Notes: generated from the letters alone by a model not told the origin. Positions 17,154-25,618 are shown, counted from the stretch's first letter. The stretch: 64,000 bases of DNA from Hyphomicrobiales bacterium (GCA_900473185.1 UCKU01000011.1:1-64000), one strand, 5' to 3'. Numbers and translations are program-made.

Positions 17154-18347
17154 ATGTCGGACAAATCGAAGACAGGCATCGATCGCCGCGATCTCCTGAT
17201 CGCATCCATCGCGACGGTCGGCGCGTCGGCGGTCCTCGCCGTCAGCACCGGTGCTGCGAATGCCGAGGATGCAGCCAAACCCGCTGCCAATCCAGCATCA
17301 GGAACGGTCTATACCGGCGATGTCATCCAGGGCAAAAAGGTCGTCAGTGCGCTCGACGTCGACGACCTGGAGCCCGGGCAGAAGCACTTCCTGTATTTTC
17401 AGGGCGCGCAGATGCCCACGGGGCAGTACTGGTACGTGTCCGTGACGGTCGCCAAGGGGGCAAAGCCTGGCAAGCGCGGTATCCTGACCAGCGGTGTGCA
17501 TGGCGACGAAATGAGCAACATTCACACGGTCCAGACCGTGATGAACCAGCTCGATCCGGCGGAGATGTCGGGCACGGTCATGGCGGTCACCGACATATCC
17601 CGCCCGGCCCTTGAAAGCATGCAGCGCAGGTGGCCAAATCAAGGCAGGGGCGTAGATCTGATCGATATGAACAGGGAGTGGCCGGGGAACGAGAACGGTG
17701 CCTCCGCGCCCAGCCGACATGCCGGGCTGCTGTTCAACCGGCTGCTGCGGCCGAACGCCGATTTCGCGATCGACTTCCATACCGGAACAACCGGGTTCGA
17801 AGTCACCGCATTCAATATTGGCGGCATGGATGTGCCCGAGGTCAAGGCCATGCTGGAGCTCTATCCCGTCGGCCAGATCTTCGACAACCATGTCTATCCC
17901 GGTGTCCTGCACAACGCGTTCATGGACGTGGGCATCCCCTCCTTTACGCCGGAGATCGGCGCTGCCCGCGTTCTGGACCTCGAGATGATCTCGCTGTTCG
18001 TGGAAGGCACGATGAACGTCCTCAAGCATTACGGCATCGTTGCCGGGCCGATGGGCCGGACGGGCAAGGACGTGAATGTCTTCGTCGGCAACAGTGCGTT
18101 CCCGATCCTGGCAACCCAGGGCGGGATCGTCGAGCATCTGGTCAAGCTCAACGACAAGGTCGAACCCGGACAGAAGGTGGCCATCCAGCGCAACAGCTTC
18201 GGCGAAGTGGTCGCGGAATATACGAGCGCCGTGGTTGGGGAGATAACGGGCCAGCGCAGCGATGCAATGTCGGAGCCCGGCAACCCCCTGGTGTTCATCC
18301 TCTTCCACAAGGCAGCACAGGAGGGCGCTGAGGCCTATCCCGAGTAA
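17154..18347 (+). CDS. Tat-exported succinylglutamate desuccinylase/aspartoacylase-like metallopeptidase
   Basis: A 397-residue protein. The N-terminus IDRRDLLIASIATVGASAV is a twin-arginine signal, with cleavage near residue 37 (AANAED). The zinc-peptidase (M14/AstE-type) domain shows GVHGDE (His116, Glu119), DMNREWPG (Asn173, Arg174) and DFHTGT (His209), matching the zinc ligands and substrate-binding residues of the family. The last 100 residues (for example GGIVEHLVKLNDKVEPGQKV) look like a biotinyl-lipoyl-type barrel. Most AstE-like enzymes are cytoplasmic amidohydrolases, so export is noteworthy. It follows the SDR gene by 160 bp on the same strand. Confidence 0.82.
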   Translation: MSDKSKTGIDRRDLLIASIATVGASAVLAVSTGAANAEDAAKPAANPASGTVYTGDVIQGKKVVSALDVDDLEPGQKHFLYFQGAQMPTGQYWYVSVTVAKGAKPGKRGILTSGVHGDEMSNIHTVQTVMNQLDPAEMSGTVMAVTDISRPALESMQRRWPNQGRGVDLIDMNREWPGNENGASAPSRHAGLLFNRLLRPNADFAIDFHTGTTGFEVTAFNIGGMDVPEVKAMLELYPVGQIFDNHVYPGVLHNAFMDVGIPSFTPEIGAARVLDLEMISLFVEGTMNVLKHYGIVAGPMGRTGKDVNVFVGNSAFPILATQGGIVEHLVKLNDKVEPGQKVAIQRNSFGEVVAEYTSAVVGEITGQRSDAMSEPGNPLVFILFHKAAQEGAEAYPE

Positions 18348-18371
18348 TCTGCCGCCTCCGCGCATCGGTTC

Positions 18372-18662
18372 CTAGCTGAAAAGACCTTGCCAATCCTGCC
18401 GACCGTGCAGGACGCGAACAATCAGAATGCCGTGCTCCCGGATTGTGTAGGCAATCATATGTGCCTGATAGGGATGAAGCCGCATGGGCGGTTTCAGTTC
18501 CCGGCGCTCCCGTGCCATTTGCGGATTGTCGGCAAGCAATTCGAACGTGTTGAACAACTCATCGACGTATTGCTCGGACTGCGCCACGCCGAACTGCTCG
18601 GCACCGAGAGCGTAAATCTCAATAATGTCCCGATCGGCTTCAAACGTTGTTCGGTATTTCAT
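18372..18662 (-). CDS. parE: ParE-type toxin of type II toxin-antitoxin pair
   Basis: A 96-residue RelE/ParE superfamily protein: YRTTFEADRDIIEIYALGAE at the start (helix packing of ParE), central RERRELKPPMRLHPYQAHMI, and the terminal strand ILIVRVLHGRQDWQGLF typical of ParE. ParE toxins poison DNA gyrase. Its ATG overlaps the antitoxin stop by four bases. The pair lies beside a decayed transposase fragment, which fits a mobile accessory context. Length is normal, and nothing suggests inactivation. Confidence 0.87.
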   Translation of the reverse strand: MKYRTTFEADRDIIEIYALGAEQFGVAQSEQYVDELFNTFELLADNPQMARERRELKPPMRLHPYQAHMIAYTIREHGILIVRVLHGRQDWQGLFS

Positions 18663-18907
18663 GCCCGGCTGGCGGCCAACCGTTCACGCGCAGCCTGGAG
18701 AATATCCTCTTTCGAGCGGTTGCTGACGCCACTCTCCAGACCGTCGGTAACAAGCCGCTGCAGCTCTGCCAGTTTGTCCGAACGCTCCTGATCGCGGCGG
18801 ATCAGATCACGGACATAATCGCTCGCGTTGCTGTAGCGTCCCGTTCTGGTCTGGGCTTCCACCCATTCCTTCATCGGGTCGGGCAGGGAAACGTTCATGG
18901 TTGCCAT
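18659..18907 (-). CDS. parD: ParD-type antitoxin
   Basis: An 82-residue protein with an N-terminal ribbon-helix-helix (MNVSLPDPMKEWVEAQTR, then YSNASDYVRDLIRRDQ, about residues 4-40) and a charged C-terminal tail that would wrap the toxin. The ATG at 18907 is preceded by GAGGTGATTGAT, a good ribosome site; an ATG nine bases later is an alternative. ParD binds ParE and represses its own operon. Confidence 0.87.
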   Translation of the reverse strand: MATMNVSLPDPMKEWVEAQTRTGRYSNASDYVRDLIRRDQERSDKLAELQRLVTDGLESGVSNRSKEDILQAARERLAASRA

Positions 18908-19029
18908 ATCAATCACCTCGTTTTGGGAGAATGGCACAGTTTGGCAAGGATTGCCAATAGTTGGAGGATGGCGACCGGCGATGCGTGCAGCCCTCCAGCA
19001 TCAGCCCCAAGATCGTCCTTTGTGCATCC

Positions 19030-19190
19030 GAATGGACGAGCGGCGCTCACCCAATGGTCAGGTCGAGCGCAGGAACCGCACGATCAAAGTGACGCCTGCC
19101 AATCAAAACCTGATATCGGATGCTTTCAAAGCAAAGAAATTCACTGGGATCATCAACTTATCCGTTTACTTGGGTCGGAATTGCGCAGAA
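19030..19190 (+). pseudogene. Decayed IS481-type transposase fragment
   Basis: The translation SPNGQVERRNRTIKV at about 19051-19095 matches the C-terminal part of the integrase core of IS481-like transposases, where the usual text is NGQVERMNRTIK. After a frame change near 19130, KEIHWDHQLI resembles the following FHYDSHDQL of the same family. No start, no DDE N-terminal part and no terminal repeats were found, so only a remnant of about 160 bp remains. It fills most of the 375-bp gap between parD and the transporter operon. Confidence 0.6.
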
Positions 19191-19282
19191 TATTAGCAAA
19201 TGGGAGGATAAGCCTTCGGCCCCACTCTCGATACATTGCGCCCGAACGGCTTTCCTCTCTTGGTTTCAAGGGAGGACCAATC

Positions 19283-20365
19283 ATGAGGCGGGTATTGTTC
19301 TGCGCGGCATCGGCCGCGATACTTTCGCTCGGTGTCTCACATGCATTTGCGCAGTCGGGCGGCGTCGAGAAAGCGGTTGGCGGCTATAATTTCGAGGAAG
19401 CCGCAAAAGAGGCCCCCGGCACGAAGAATTTCCATTCGGCTGACGGTCATCTGACCTTCGCGATCGTAACGCACACGGCGGGCAATGGCTTCTTCGACCC
19501 TGTCTATGTGGGCGCGACCGTCGCCGGCAATATGATCGGTGCCAAGATATTGCTGCTCGGTTCGGAATCGCCGGTGGACGACCCGGCCCGCGAGATCGAG
19601 ATCCTGAACCAGATCATTCAGGACCCGACGATCGACGGCATCATCATGACGACGCCGCAGACCGGCGCCTATAACGACATCGTCAAGGCTGCCGAGGCGG
19701 CCGGCATCCCGGTCGCGACGACCAACTCGTTCGACGGCACCATCCTGCACCGGAGCGCGATCAGCCACACCGGTCAGGATGCATCGGCGGCGGCAATCGG
19801 CGGCGAGGCGCTCGCCAATTGCGTGCTTGCCAGTGGCGCGACCGGCGGCTCGATCGTGCTGCCATCCTCCACGGCGATGGGCAATATCGAGGTGAACAAC
19901 CGTGTCACCGCCGCCTTCAATGCCATCGTCAAGACGTTGAAGGATGCAGGCAAGCTCGATGCCTTCAAGGTTGACGCCGGCCCGGAGAATGTCGGCATCG
20001 ACACGAACCCGAATGACCCCGTCAACGCGCTCGTTTCGCTCTTCGAATCCCGCGGTGACGTGGTCGGCGCCTTCACGGCCAACAACGTCTTTACGCCGCC
20101 GCTCGTCAAGGCGGTTGCCCAGATGGGGAAGACCGGCAAGTTCTGCGCTTATGGTTTCGATCTCGGCCCGGCGCAGCAGGAAGGCATTGCAGCGGGGAAT
20201 CTGACCGGCTCGCTCGGCCAGCAGCCCTTCCTGCAGGGCTTCTGGCCCGTCATGCAGCTCTATCTGCAGATCGATCGCGGAATTTCAGCTGCCAATCTCG
20301 ACACGCGTGCCCAACTGGTGACGAAGGATAACGTCGCCAAGGTCGGCAAGCGCTTCGAGAACTGA
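19283..20365 (+). CDS. Sugar ABC transporter periplasmic binding protein
   Basis: A 360-residue protein with a clear signal peptide (VLFCAASAAILSLGVSHAFA, cleavage about residue 23) and the Peripla_BP_4/RbsB-like fold: alternating strands with the hinge segments DGIIMTTPQ and GIPVATTNSFD, and C-terminal AYGFDLGPAQQEGIAAGNLTG. The ATG at 19283 follows GGGAGGACCAATC, a good ribosome site. First gene of a three-gene import operon with the fused permease and one ATPase. The ligand is probably a sugar or sugar-like compound but cannot be named. Confidence 0.85.
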   Translation: MRRVLFCAASAAILSLGVSHAFAQSGGVEKAVGGYNFEEAAKEAPGTKNFHSADGHLTFAIVTHTAGNGFFDPVYVGATVAGNMIGAKILLLGSESPVDDPAREIEILNQIIQDPTIDGIIMTTPQTGAYNDIVKAAEAAGIPVATTNSFDGTILHRSAISHTGQDASAAAIGGEALANCVLASGATGGSIVLPSSTAMGNIEVNNRVTAAFNAIVKTLKDAGKLDAFKVDAGPENVGIDTNPNDPVNALVSLFESRGDVVGAFTANNVFTPPLVKAVAQMGKTGKFCAYGFDLGPAQQEGIAAGNLTGSLGQQPFLQGFWPVMQLYLQIDRGISAANLDTRAQLVTKDNVAKVGKRFEN

Positions 20366-20467
20366 TTTCGTTTGGGACGCCTGAAATCGTGGCGGGAGGG
20401 CGCGCGCCGTCCCGCCACGCGACAGCAAGGATCGGTCGGTAGAAACGCATTCGGTCGGTAGAAACTC

Positions 20468-22711
20468 ATGGAGCCCGCCTCGACGACATCGCTCGGCCGT
20501 GCGCCGCCCCAGCTCGTCGGCGGCTGGGAGGTGGGGCTCCTCATGTTCCTTGCGCTGCTCTATTTCGGCGGAGCTCTCGTCAATCCGGGCTTCTTCGGAT
20601 CGACGGAGGCCCTTCACGCGCTTCTGCGCGATACGTCCCGTGTGGGGATCATCGCGGTCGGAATGACTTTCGTCATCGTCAACAGGGATCTCGATCTTTC
20701 GGTCGGTTCGACCTACGGTCTGGTCGCCGTGGTCTTCGCCAGGCTTTTTGCCCCGAGTTTTCTCGATTTCGGCGTGATCCAGTCGGTGATCCTCTGCGTG
20801 CTGCTCGGCACAGCGATCGGCCTGATCAACGGCGTGCTCGTCACCGTCCTGAAAGTGCCGGCCTTCATCGCGACACTGACGATCCTCTTCATCGGTCGCG
20901 GCTTCGTGCTGGCGCTGACGCATGGTCAGGCAATCTATTATTCCGACAAGGCGAAAGACCATCCGCTGTTCTTCCATCTCGGCGAGACGAATATCCTCGG
21001 TTTCAACAATCAGATCGCGATCTTCTTCCTCATCGCCATGGTCGGGGCCACTGTGCTTGCCAAGACCCGCTGGGGCTATGAGACTTTCGCCACCGGCGGA
21101 AACGAGCAGGCGGCGGTCTATGCCGGCATCCGCACACGCTGGGTGCGCATTCGCGCCTATCTGCTCTCCTCGCTCTGCGCCACTCTTGCGGCCCTCCTGT
21201 CGGCCGCGCAGGACAAGGGTGTCACCCCTCTCTACGGTGTCAGCTGGGAACTCACCGTCATCGCATCCGTCGTCATCGGCGGCGCATCGATCCTCGGCGG
21301 GCGCGGGCGGGTCATCGGGTCCTGCCTCGGTGCTGCGGTCGTCGTGCTGATCGACAAGGTGCTGCGCGAGGGATGGCCGATCACGCGCACCGTCGTGATC
21401 GACGGCGAAAACGTCTCGGTCGGCGCCAAGTTCACCCTGCCGGCAGGCGCCGTGCTGGTTTTCCTGGGCCTGCTTCTCGTCATCGCCGTGCTGATCGAGC
21501 CCATTCTTATCCGGCGCCAGGTTGCGGGCCGGCTATGGGCATGGCTGCGTGGCCGGCCGCCCCCGCCGGCCTACGAAACGGGCGGCGTGGCGATTGAAGG
21601 TGTGCAGACCAAGGGGGCGATGGCGGCCGACATGGCGCTGTCTGCCACCGGGCTCGGCAAGTTTCTCGCCCGCCGCGACGCACTTGCCATCATCCTGACC
21701 GTGGTGTTGTGGCTGACGGGCCTCGCGCTCAGGCCGGACTACTGGTGGAACCTGCCCAACACCTTTGCCATCCTGCTCAACTATACGGAACTGGCCCTCA
21801 TCACGGTTGGGCTGACCTATGTCATCGCAGCCGGCGATATCGATCTCTCTGTTGGTGCCGTGCTTGCCCTTGCCGGCAGCACCGCGGCCTATTTCCTGAA
21901 GGTGCTCGGCGCCGACCCGTTCACCGCGGTGACGATGGGCCTGTTTGTGGGGGTGGCCGCCGGGGCCGTCAACGCCATGGTCGTCGTCGGCTTCAAGCTG
22001 CCTGCCTTCATTGCCACGCTCGGCATGTTCTACATTGCCCGGGGGCTGGCTGCCTGGTTTGTCGCGGGACAGCAGCTGACCGGCTGGCCCGAGGGCTATA
22101 ACCTGCTCGGGCGCAAGGTGAATGACGTTCTCCTGCATTTCGGCCTTGCCTTGCCGCCGGGGATCATCCGCACGGTGGCCGAGGTCGTCAGCATCCAGAC
22201 GATCTGGATGTTTTTCGTTGCCGTGCTCGCCGGTATCGTGCTTGCCTATACGCCGTTCGGGCTGAAAGTCTGTGCGGCCGGCGGCAATGTGCGCGCCGCC
22301 GCTTATGCCGGCATCAATACCAACCGCGTGCGCTTCATCTCGCTCATGCTGTCGGCGCTCTGCGCCACCATGGCCGGGATCATCAACGTCGCCTATTTTC
22401 GCAGCTTCAACCCGGTTGCAGGCCAGTTTCGCGAACTCGATGCGATCGCTTCCGTCATCATCGGCGGCGGATCGATCTTCGGCGGTTACGGCACGATGAT
22501 CGGTTCGCTTGCCGGTGCCGCCGTCATCACGCTCGTCCGCGCACTGCTTCAACTGAACGTCCAGGGCTTCAGCATGCCGCAGCACTGGATCAACGTCTTT
22601 ATCGGCGTCATCCTGATCGTCGCGGTGCTGATCGATATATGGGTGCGCCAGGCCAATATTTTCGGGCGCCTGCGAGCGCGGCTGAGAAGAGGGGACAGCA
22701 GTCATGGCTGA
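20468..22711 (+). CDS. Fused two-domain sugar ABC permease
   Basis: A 747-residue protein holding two complete RbsC/XylH-type permease domains. The N half (about 1-345) has NRDLDLSVGSTYGLVAV, KVPAFIATLTILFIGRG, GGNEQAAVYAGI and SVVIGGASILGGRG; the C half (about 395-740) repeats these as AGDIDLSVGAVLALAG, KLPAFIATLGMFYIARG, GGNVRAAAYAGI and SVIIGGGSIFGGYG. The linker (about 350-395) is polar, with a proline-rich GRPPPPAYE. Normal members of the family are about 330 residues and form dimers, so this is a gene fusion giving an obligate pair. It overlaps the ATPase gene by eight bases. Confidence 0.88.
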   Translation: MEPASTTSLGRAPPQLVGGWEVGLLMFLALLYFGGALVNPGFFGSTEALHALLRDTSRVGIIAVGMTFVIVNRDLDLSVGSTYGLVAVVFARLFAPSFLDFGVIQSVILCVLLGTAIGLINGVLVTVLKVPAFIATLTILFIGRGFVLALTHGQAIYYSDKAKDHPLFFHLGETNILGFNNQIAIFFLIAMVGATVLAKTRWGYETFATGGNEQAAVYAGIRTRWVRIRAYLLSSLCATLAALLSAAQDKGVTPLYGVSWELTVIASVVIGGASILGGRGRVIGSCLGAAVVVLIDKVLREGWPITRTVVIDGENVSVGAKFTLPAGAVLVFLGLLLVIAVLIEPILIRRQVAGRLWAWLRGRPPPPAYETGGVAIEGVQTKGAMAADMALSATGLGKFLARRDALAIILTVVLWLTGLALRPDYWWNLPNTFAILLNYTELALITVGLTYVIAAGDIDLSVGAVLALAGSTAAYFLKVLGADPFTAVTMGLFVGVAAGAVNAMVVVGFKLPAFIATLGMFYIARGLAAWFVAGQQLTGWPEGYNLLGRKVNDVLLHFGLALPPGIIRTVAEVVSIQTIWMFFVAVLAGIVLAYTPFGLKVCAAGGNVRAAAYAGINTNRVRFISLMLSALCATMAGIINVAYFRSFNPVAGQFRELDAIASVIIGGGSIFGGYGTMIGSLAGAAVITLVRALLQLNVQGFSMPQHWINVFIGVILIVAVLIDIWVRQANIFGRLRARLRRGDSSHG

Positions 22712-23486
22712 GGCGACACCATCCGCGCCTATCGTGGAAATGCGCGGCATCGAAAAAGCCTTCGGGGCCGTGCAGGCGCTTCGCAAGGTGGATCTGACGC
22801 TTTATCCTGGTGAGATTCTCGGCCTGGTCGGCGACAATTCCGCCGGCAAATCGACGCTCATGAAGATCCTGACCGGTGCTTATCAGCGCGATGCGGGCGA
22901 TATTCTCGTTGCCGGGCAGCCGGTGCGGTTCAAGAGCCCGCACGAGAGCCGCGGCGTCGGCATCGAGATGATCTACCAGGATTTTGCGCTCTGCGGCAAC
23001 ATGGATGTCGGCCAGAACATCTTCCTTGGGCGCTGGCCGCTCAAAGGCCCTTTCGTCAACAGGCGGAAGATGTATGCGGAAGCCGACAGCGTGCTGAAAC
23101 GGCTCAAGGTCGACGTGAACTCCGTCTATCAGAAGGTCGAAAGCCTGTCGGGCGGCCGCCAGCAATCCGTCGCGATCGCCCGCGCAATCTCCTTCGAGCC
23201 GCGCGTCGTCATCCTCGACGAGCCGACCGCCAACCTTTCCGTGATGGCGACGGAACGGCTGCTCGAAACCATGCTGGAACTGAAGAAGCAGGGCGTCGCC
23301 CAGATCATCATCTCACACCGTCTGGTCGATATTTTTGCCGTGGGTGATCGCGTCATGGTGCTCAAGCGCGGCGAGTATGTCGGCGATCGTTACATCAGGA
23401 ATACCGACGAGCATGAAGTGCTGGAGATTATCGTTTCCGGCACGCGAGAGAGCGCGCGGACAGCCGATGAGGCAAGAAACATCTGA
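22704..23486 (+). CDS. Sugar ABC transporter ATP-binding protein (single domain)
   Basis: A 260-residue ATPase: Walker A GDNSAGKST (about residues 44-52), Q-loop IYQDFAL, signature [14 protein letters not shown], Walker B VVILDEPTANLS and switch His in IISHR. Ser at the fourth Walker A position (GDNSAGKST, where GDNGAGKST is usual) and Asn in the D-loop region (TANLS) are small departures that leave the catalytic Lys, Asp and Glu intact. Single-domain sugar ATPases of this length dimerise. It ends the operon of binding protein, fused permease and ATPase. Confidence 0.86.
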   Translation: MAEATPSAPIVEMRGIEKAFGAVQALRKVDLTLYPGEILGLVGDNSAGKSTLMKILTGAYQRDAGDILVAGQPVRFKSPHESRGVGIEMIYQDFALCGNMDVGQNIFLGRWPLKGPFVNRRKMYAEADSVLKRLKVDVNSVYQKVESLSGGRQQSVAIARAISFEPRVVILDEPTANLSVMATERLLETMLELKKQGVAQIIISHRLVDIFAVGDRVMVLKRGEYVGDRYIRNTDEHEVLEIIVSGTRESARTADEARNI

Positions 23487-23530
23487 TGGATCGACCGCTC
23501 CGCTTCGCGCCAGAGCGGATATTGCGGCCC

Positions 23531-24055
23531 TTAGCTGACCTCTGCGCATTTCGACAGGATATCGTCGACGACGGAGGCGAGCGGCCGAGTGGCGTCAATG
23601 GTCGTCGCATTCCCGGGAATGTCTTCCTTCGTCGCATGCAGGTGCAGGACCAGGTCTCGTTCGGCCGGTTTTCCGCCGAATTCGTCTTCGGGTCTGCCGG
23701 CAAGCCGGTTCTTCAACGTGTCCGGATCGATGTCGAGAACGAAGACGGCGTCAAACAGATCGATAAAGTGATCAGAATTCCTCGAGCCGCCGCAGAAGAA
23801 GGAGACCTGGTGGCTTTTATCGGCCGCGAGCGATTTGACCTTGCCGACATGCCAAAGATGGTGCCTGTGCACGAAGGCCACATCGTTCTGCTCATGCTGA
23901 GAGCCATCCAGCGGTTCGCCCGTCAGGGGATCGCCCCTGTAAGCCAACTCGCGGTCACCGTGAATGACGTGGTAACCGCGCTGCTGCAGTTCCGACGCAA
24001 CCGAGGTCTTGCCTGTCCCGGAAACGCCTTCGATCAAATAGTTCCTGACGCCCAT
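23531..24055 (-). CDS. P-loop kinase-like ATP-binding protein
   Basis: A 174-residue protein beginning with MGVRNYLIEGVSGTGKTSVA: a strand followed by Walker A GVSGTGKTS (about residues 9-17), then GYHVIHGDRELAYRGDPLTG, as in small nucleotide or metabolite kinases of the AAA_33/AAA_18 groups. Later segments VFVLDIDPDTLKNRLAGRPE (lid-like, with Arg) and the C-terminal PLASVVDDILSKCAEV complete the fold. The start at 24055 is chosen because the P-loop strand begins directly there. It stands alone and converges on the transporter operon; the substrate is unknown. Confidence 0.72.
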   Translation of the reverse strand: MGVRNYLIEGVSGTGKTSVASELQQRGYHVIHGDRELAYRGDPLTGEPLDGSQHEQNDVAFVHRHHLWHVGKVKSLAADKSHQVSFFCGGSRNSDHFIDLFDAVFVLDIDPDTLKNRLAGRPEDEFGGKPAERDLVLHLHATKEDIPGNATTIDATRPLASVVDDILSKCAEVS

Positions 24056-24189
24056 TTCGCTCTCATTCGGTGAACCGCACGCCTTATGGCGCAGAATTGT
24101 AACGGATTTCCGGCGCTTCGATTGCAAGAGCTTGCATGAAGCAGAAGCCTGGCAGCGCCGGGCATTCATCCGGCGCTGCCTGAGCGCGT

Positions 24190-24486
24190 TCAGTGCAGGA
24201 TCGATGCCTTCGCCTTGCGGTCGACCAATGCTTCCACCGTGCCGATGAGGCGTGCTGCGCGCCTCAGGATTTCGACGCCCGCATCGTTGGTCGCGATGTC
24301 GTAGCTCATCCGGTCGATGCATCCGGCAATCTCCATCAGCTTCTCGCCGAGATCGGCGTGGCGGAGCCGGTGAGCAGCCCGCGAGAGCCGCTGCAGACAT
24401 TCCGAATATCTCGACGCGAGAACGAGCCTCTCGGTGATCGGGTTGCCTTTTGAAGCGGATGGAGACTGTGACGCCTTCTGTCGCAT
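24190..24486 (-). CDS. Conserved-type small hypothetical protein
   Basis: A 98-residue, mainly helical, soluble protein (LASRYSECLQRLSRAAHRLR, then GVEILRRAARLIGTVEALVD). No family is recognised. It begins 11 bases after the stop of the upstream 116-residue gene and is probably co-transcribed with it. Both precede a divergently transcribed small heat-shock gene, so a stress-related role is possible but unproved. Confidence 0.55.
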   Translation of the reverse strand: MRQKASQSPSASKGNPITERLVLASRYSECLQRLSRAAHRLRHADLGEKLMEIAGCIDRMSYDIATNDAGVEILRRAARLIGTVEALVDRKAKASILH

Positions 24487-24497
24487 TTCGCCCTCCC

Positions 24498-24848
24498 TTA
24501 TCCGAACATGGTGCAGACCGGCTTGCGGGTCTGCCTTCTCATGGTGAAATCCCGCCGGGCGAAATCCCGCCGGCTGCCATCGAGGGCCTTCAAGGCAGAG
24601 AGGATGTCCTGGTAGCGGATGGAGCAGGCGACACCCGGAGGATGGCGCAGCTCAGGACAGGATTCGACCGCGTGAAGGTCGGACGCCCACGAGGCGAGGA
24701 TCGCGCGCTTCTCTTCGGTCGTCATCGTGTCCGAAGCAACCACTTCGTCCGGATGGGAAGAGTGCTGATGGGGGTGCATGATGTGCGACGCCGAGATGGC
24801 GTCGAGGACATTGGCCGAGCCGGCTGTCGTCTTGCCTTCGATTGTCAT
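24498..24848 (-). CDS. Hypothetical protein divergent from hsp20
   Basis: A 116-residue protein. The ATG at 24848 follows AGGAGATCCAAC, a clear ribosome site, which rules out a much longer upstream extension in the same frame. The central part MTTEEKRAILASWASDLHAVE, followed by PELRHPPGVACSIRYQDILSALKALD, recalls a group of rhizobial proteins commonly found by heat-shock genes (recognised from memory, not searched). The C-terminus is Arg-rich. Function unknown. Confidence 0.65.
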   Translation of the reverse strand: MTIEGKTTAGSANVLDAISASHIMHPHQHSSHPDEVVASDTMTTEEKRAILASWASDLHAVESCPELRHPPGVACSIRYQDILSALKALDGSRRDFARRDFTMRRQTRKPVCTMFG

Positions 24849-24994
24849 GTTGGATCTCCTAAAAACTTTCGACGGTTGAGGAAAATCTCCAGGCGGATAT
24901 GAGATTGTTTCGGTGTTTTCAGCGTTCAAGTGGGCCGTTACCGAACGTTCAAAAAAAATTTTCGAAACCTCTTGAAAGGCAAAAAAAGCCAAAC

Positions 24995-25091
24995 CAAATC
25001 GATATTCGCCGGCAGCCCAAAGGGGGCCGGAAGCCGGGGACGCAGTTTCCGACGCGTCTCCTTTCCAACTCGCTTTACGGAGGATTTGGTC
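24995..25091 (+). ncRNA. Candidate ROSE-type RNA thermometer in hsp20 leader
   Basis: The leader just before the hsp20 start ends in ACTCGCTTTACGGAGGATTT. The segment TCGCT (25070-25074) fits the ROSE consensus U(U/C)GCU and faces the ribosome site GGAGGA (25079-25084) across a four-base loop, as in rhizobial ROSE elements whose 3' end is very similar (GGAGGAUUUGG). Further upstream, GC-rich segments (GCCGGCAGCC, GGGGGCCGGAAGCC) could form the additional stems. ROSE elements melt on heating and free the ribosome site. The outer boundary given here is approximate. Confidence 0.7.
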
Positions 25092-25565
25092 ATGAGAAAC
25101 GACTTCGACTTCGCACCCTTCTACCGCTCGAGCATCGGCTTCGACCGCGTATTCAACCTTCTGAACAATCCGCAGCGCCTGCAGGCCATCGACGCATGGC
25201 CGCCCTACGATATCGTCAAGTCCGGCGATAGCGACTACCGCATTCAGATGGCGGTCGCAGGTTTCGCCGACGGCGACCTCGACATCACCCAGGAACGCAA
25301 TGTGCTTGTGGTAAAAGGCCAGAAGGCCGAGGACAAGCAGGGCGACTACCTGCATCGCGGCATTGCCGGCCGTTCCTTCGAGCGGCGCTTCGAGCTTGCC
25401 GATCACGTTCGGGTCGAGAACGCTTCGCTGACGCACGGCCTTTTGACGATCGAGCTGAAGCGAGAGATCCCTGAAGCGATGAAGCCGCGCAAGATCGCGA
25501 TCGGCAGCGCCGAGGGTTCTCAGGCGCCGATGCAGATGATCGAAAGCGAAAAGAACGTCGCTTAA
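25092..25565 (+). CDS. Small heat-shock protein (Hsp20/IbpA family)
   Basis: A 157-residue protein with an N-terminal aromatic segment (DFDFAPFYRSSIGFDRVFNLL), an alpha-crystallin domain (about residues 37-137: PPYDIVKSGDSDYRIQMAVA to LTIELKR, with the conserved ASLTHGLLTIEL) and a short flexible tail. It acts as an ATP-independent chaperone in the cytoplasm, holding unfolding proteins. The ATG at 25092 is supported by GGAGGA seven bases upstream, within the candidate ROSE hairpin, so translation is probably heat-controlled. Confidence 0.93.
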   Translation: MRNDFDFAPFYRSSIGFDRVFNLLNNPQRLQAIDAWPPYDIVKSGDSDYRIQMAVAGFADGDLDITQERNVLVVKGQKAEDKQGDYLHRGIAGRSFERRFELADHVRVENASLTHGLLTIELKREIPEAMKPRKIAIGSAEGSQAPMQMIESEKNVA

Positions 25566-25618
25566 TCGGAGGGGAGGGAGGAGCCGGCGCCATCTGACGG
25601 CGCCGGCTTTCGAACGAT

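Noticed and set aside
21533..22786. A 417-residue antisense frame across the fused permease
   Set aside because: Rich in Asp, Arg, His and Gly without domain features, as expected for the reverse of a membrane protein gene.
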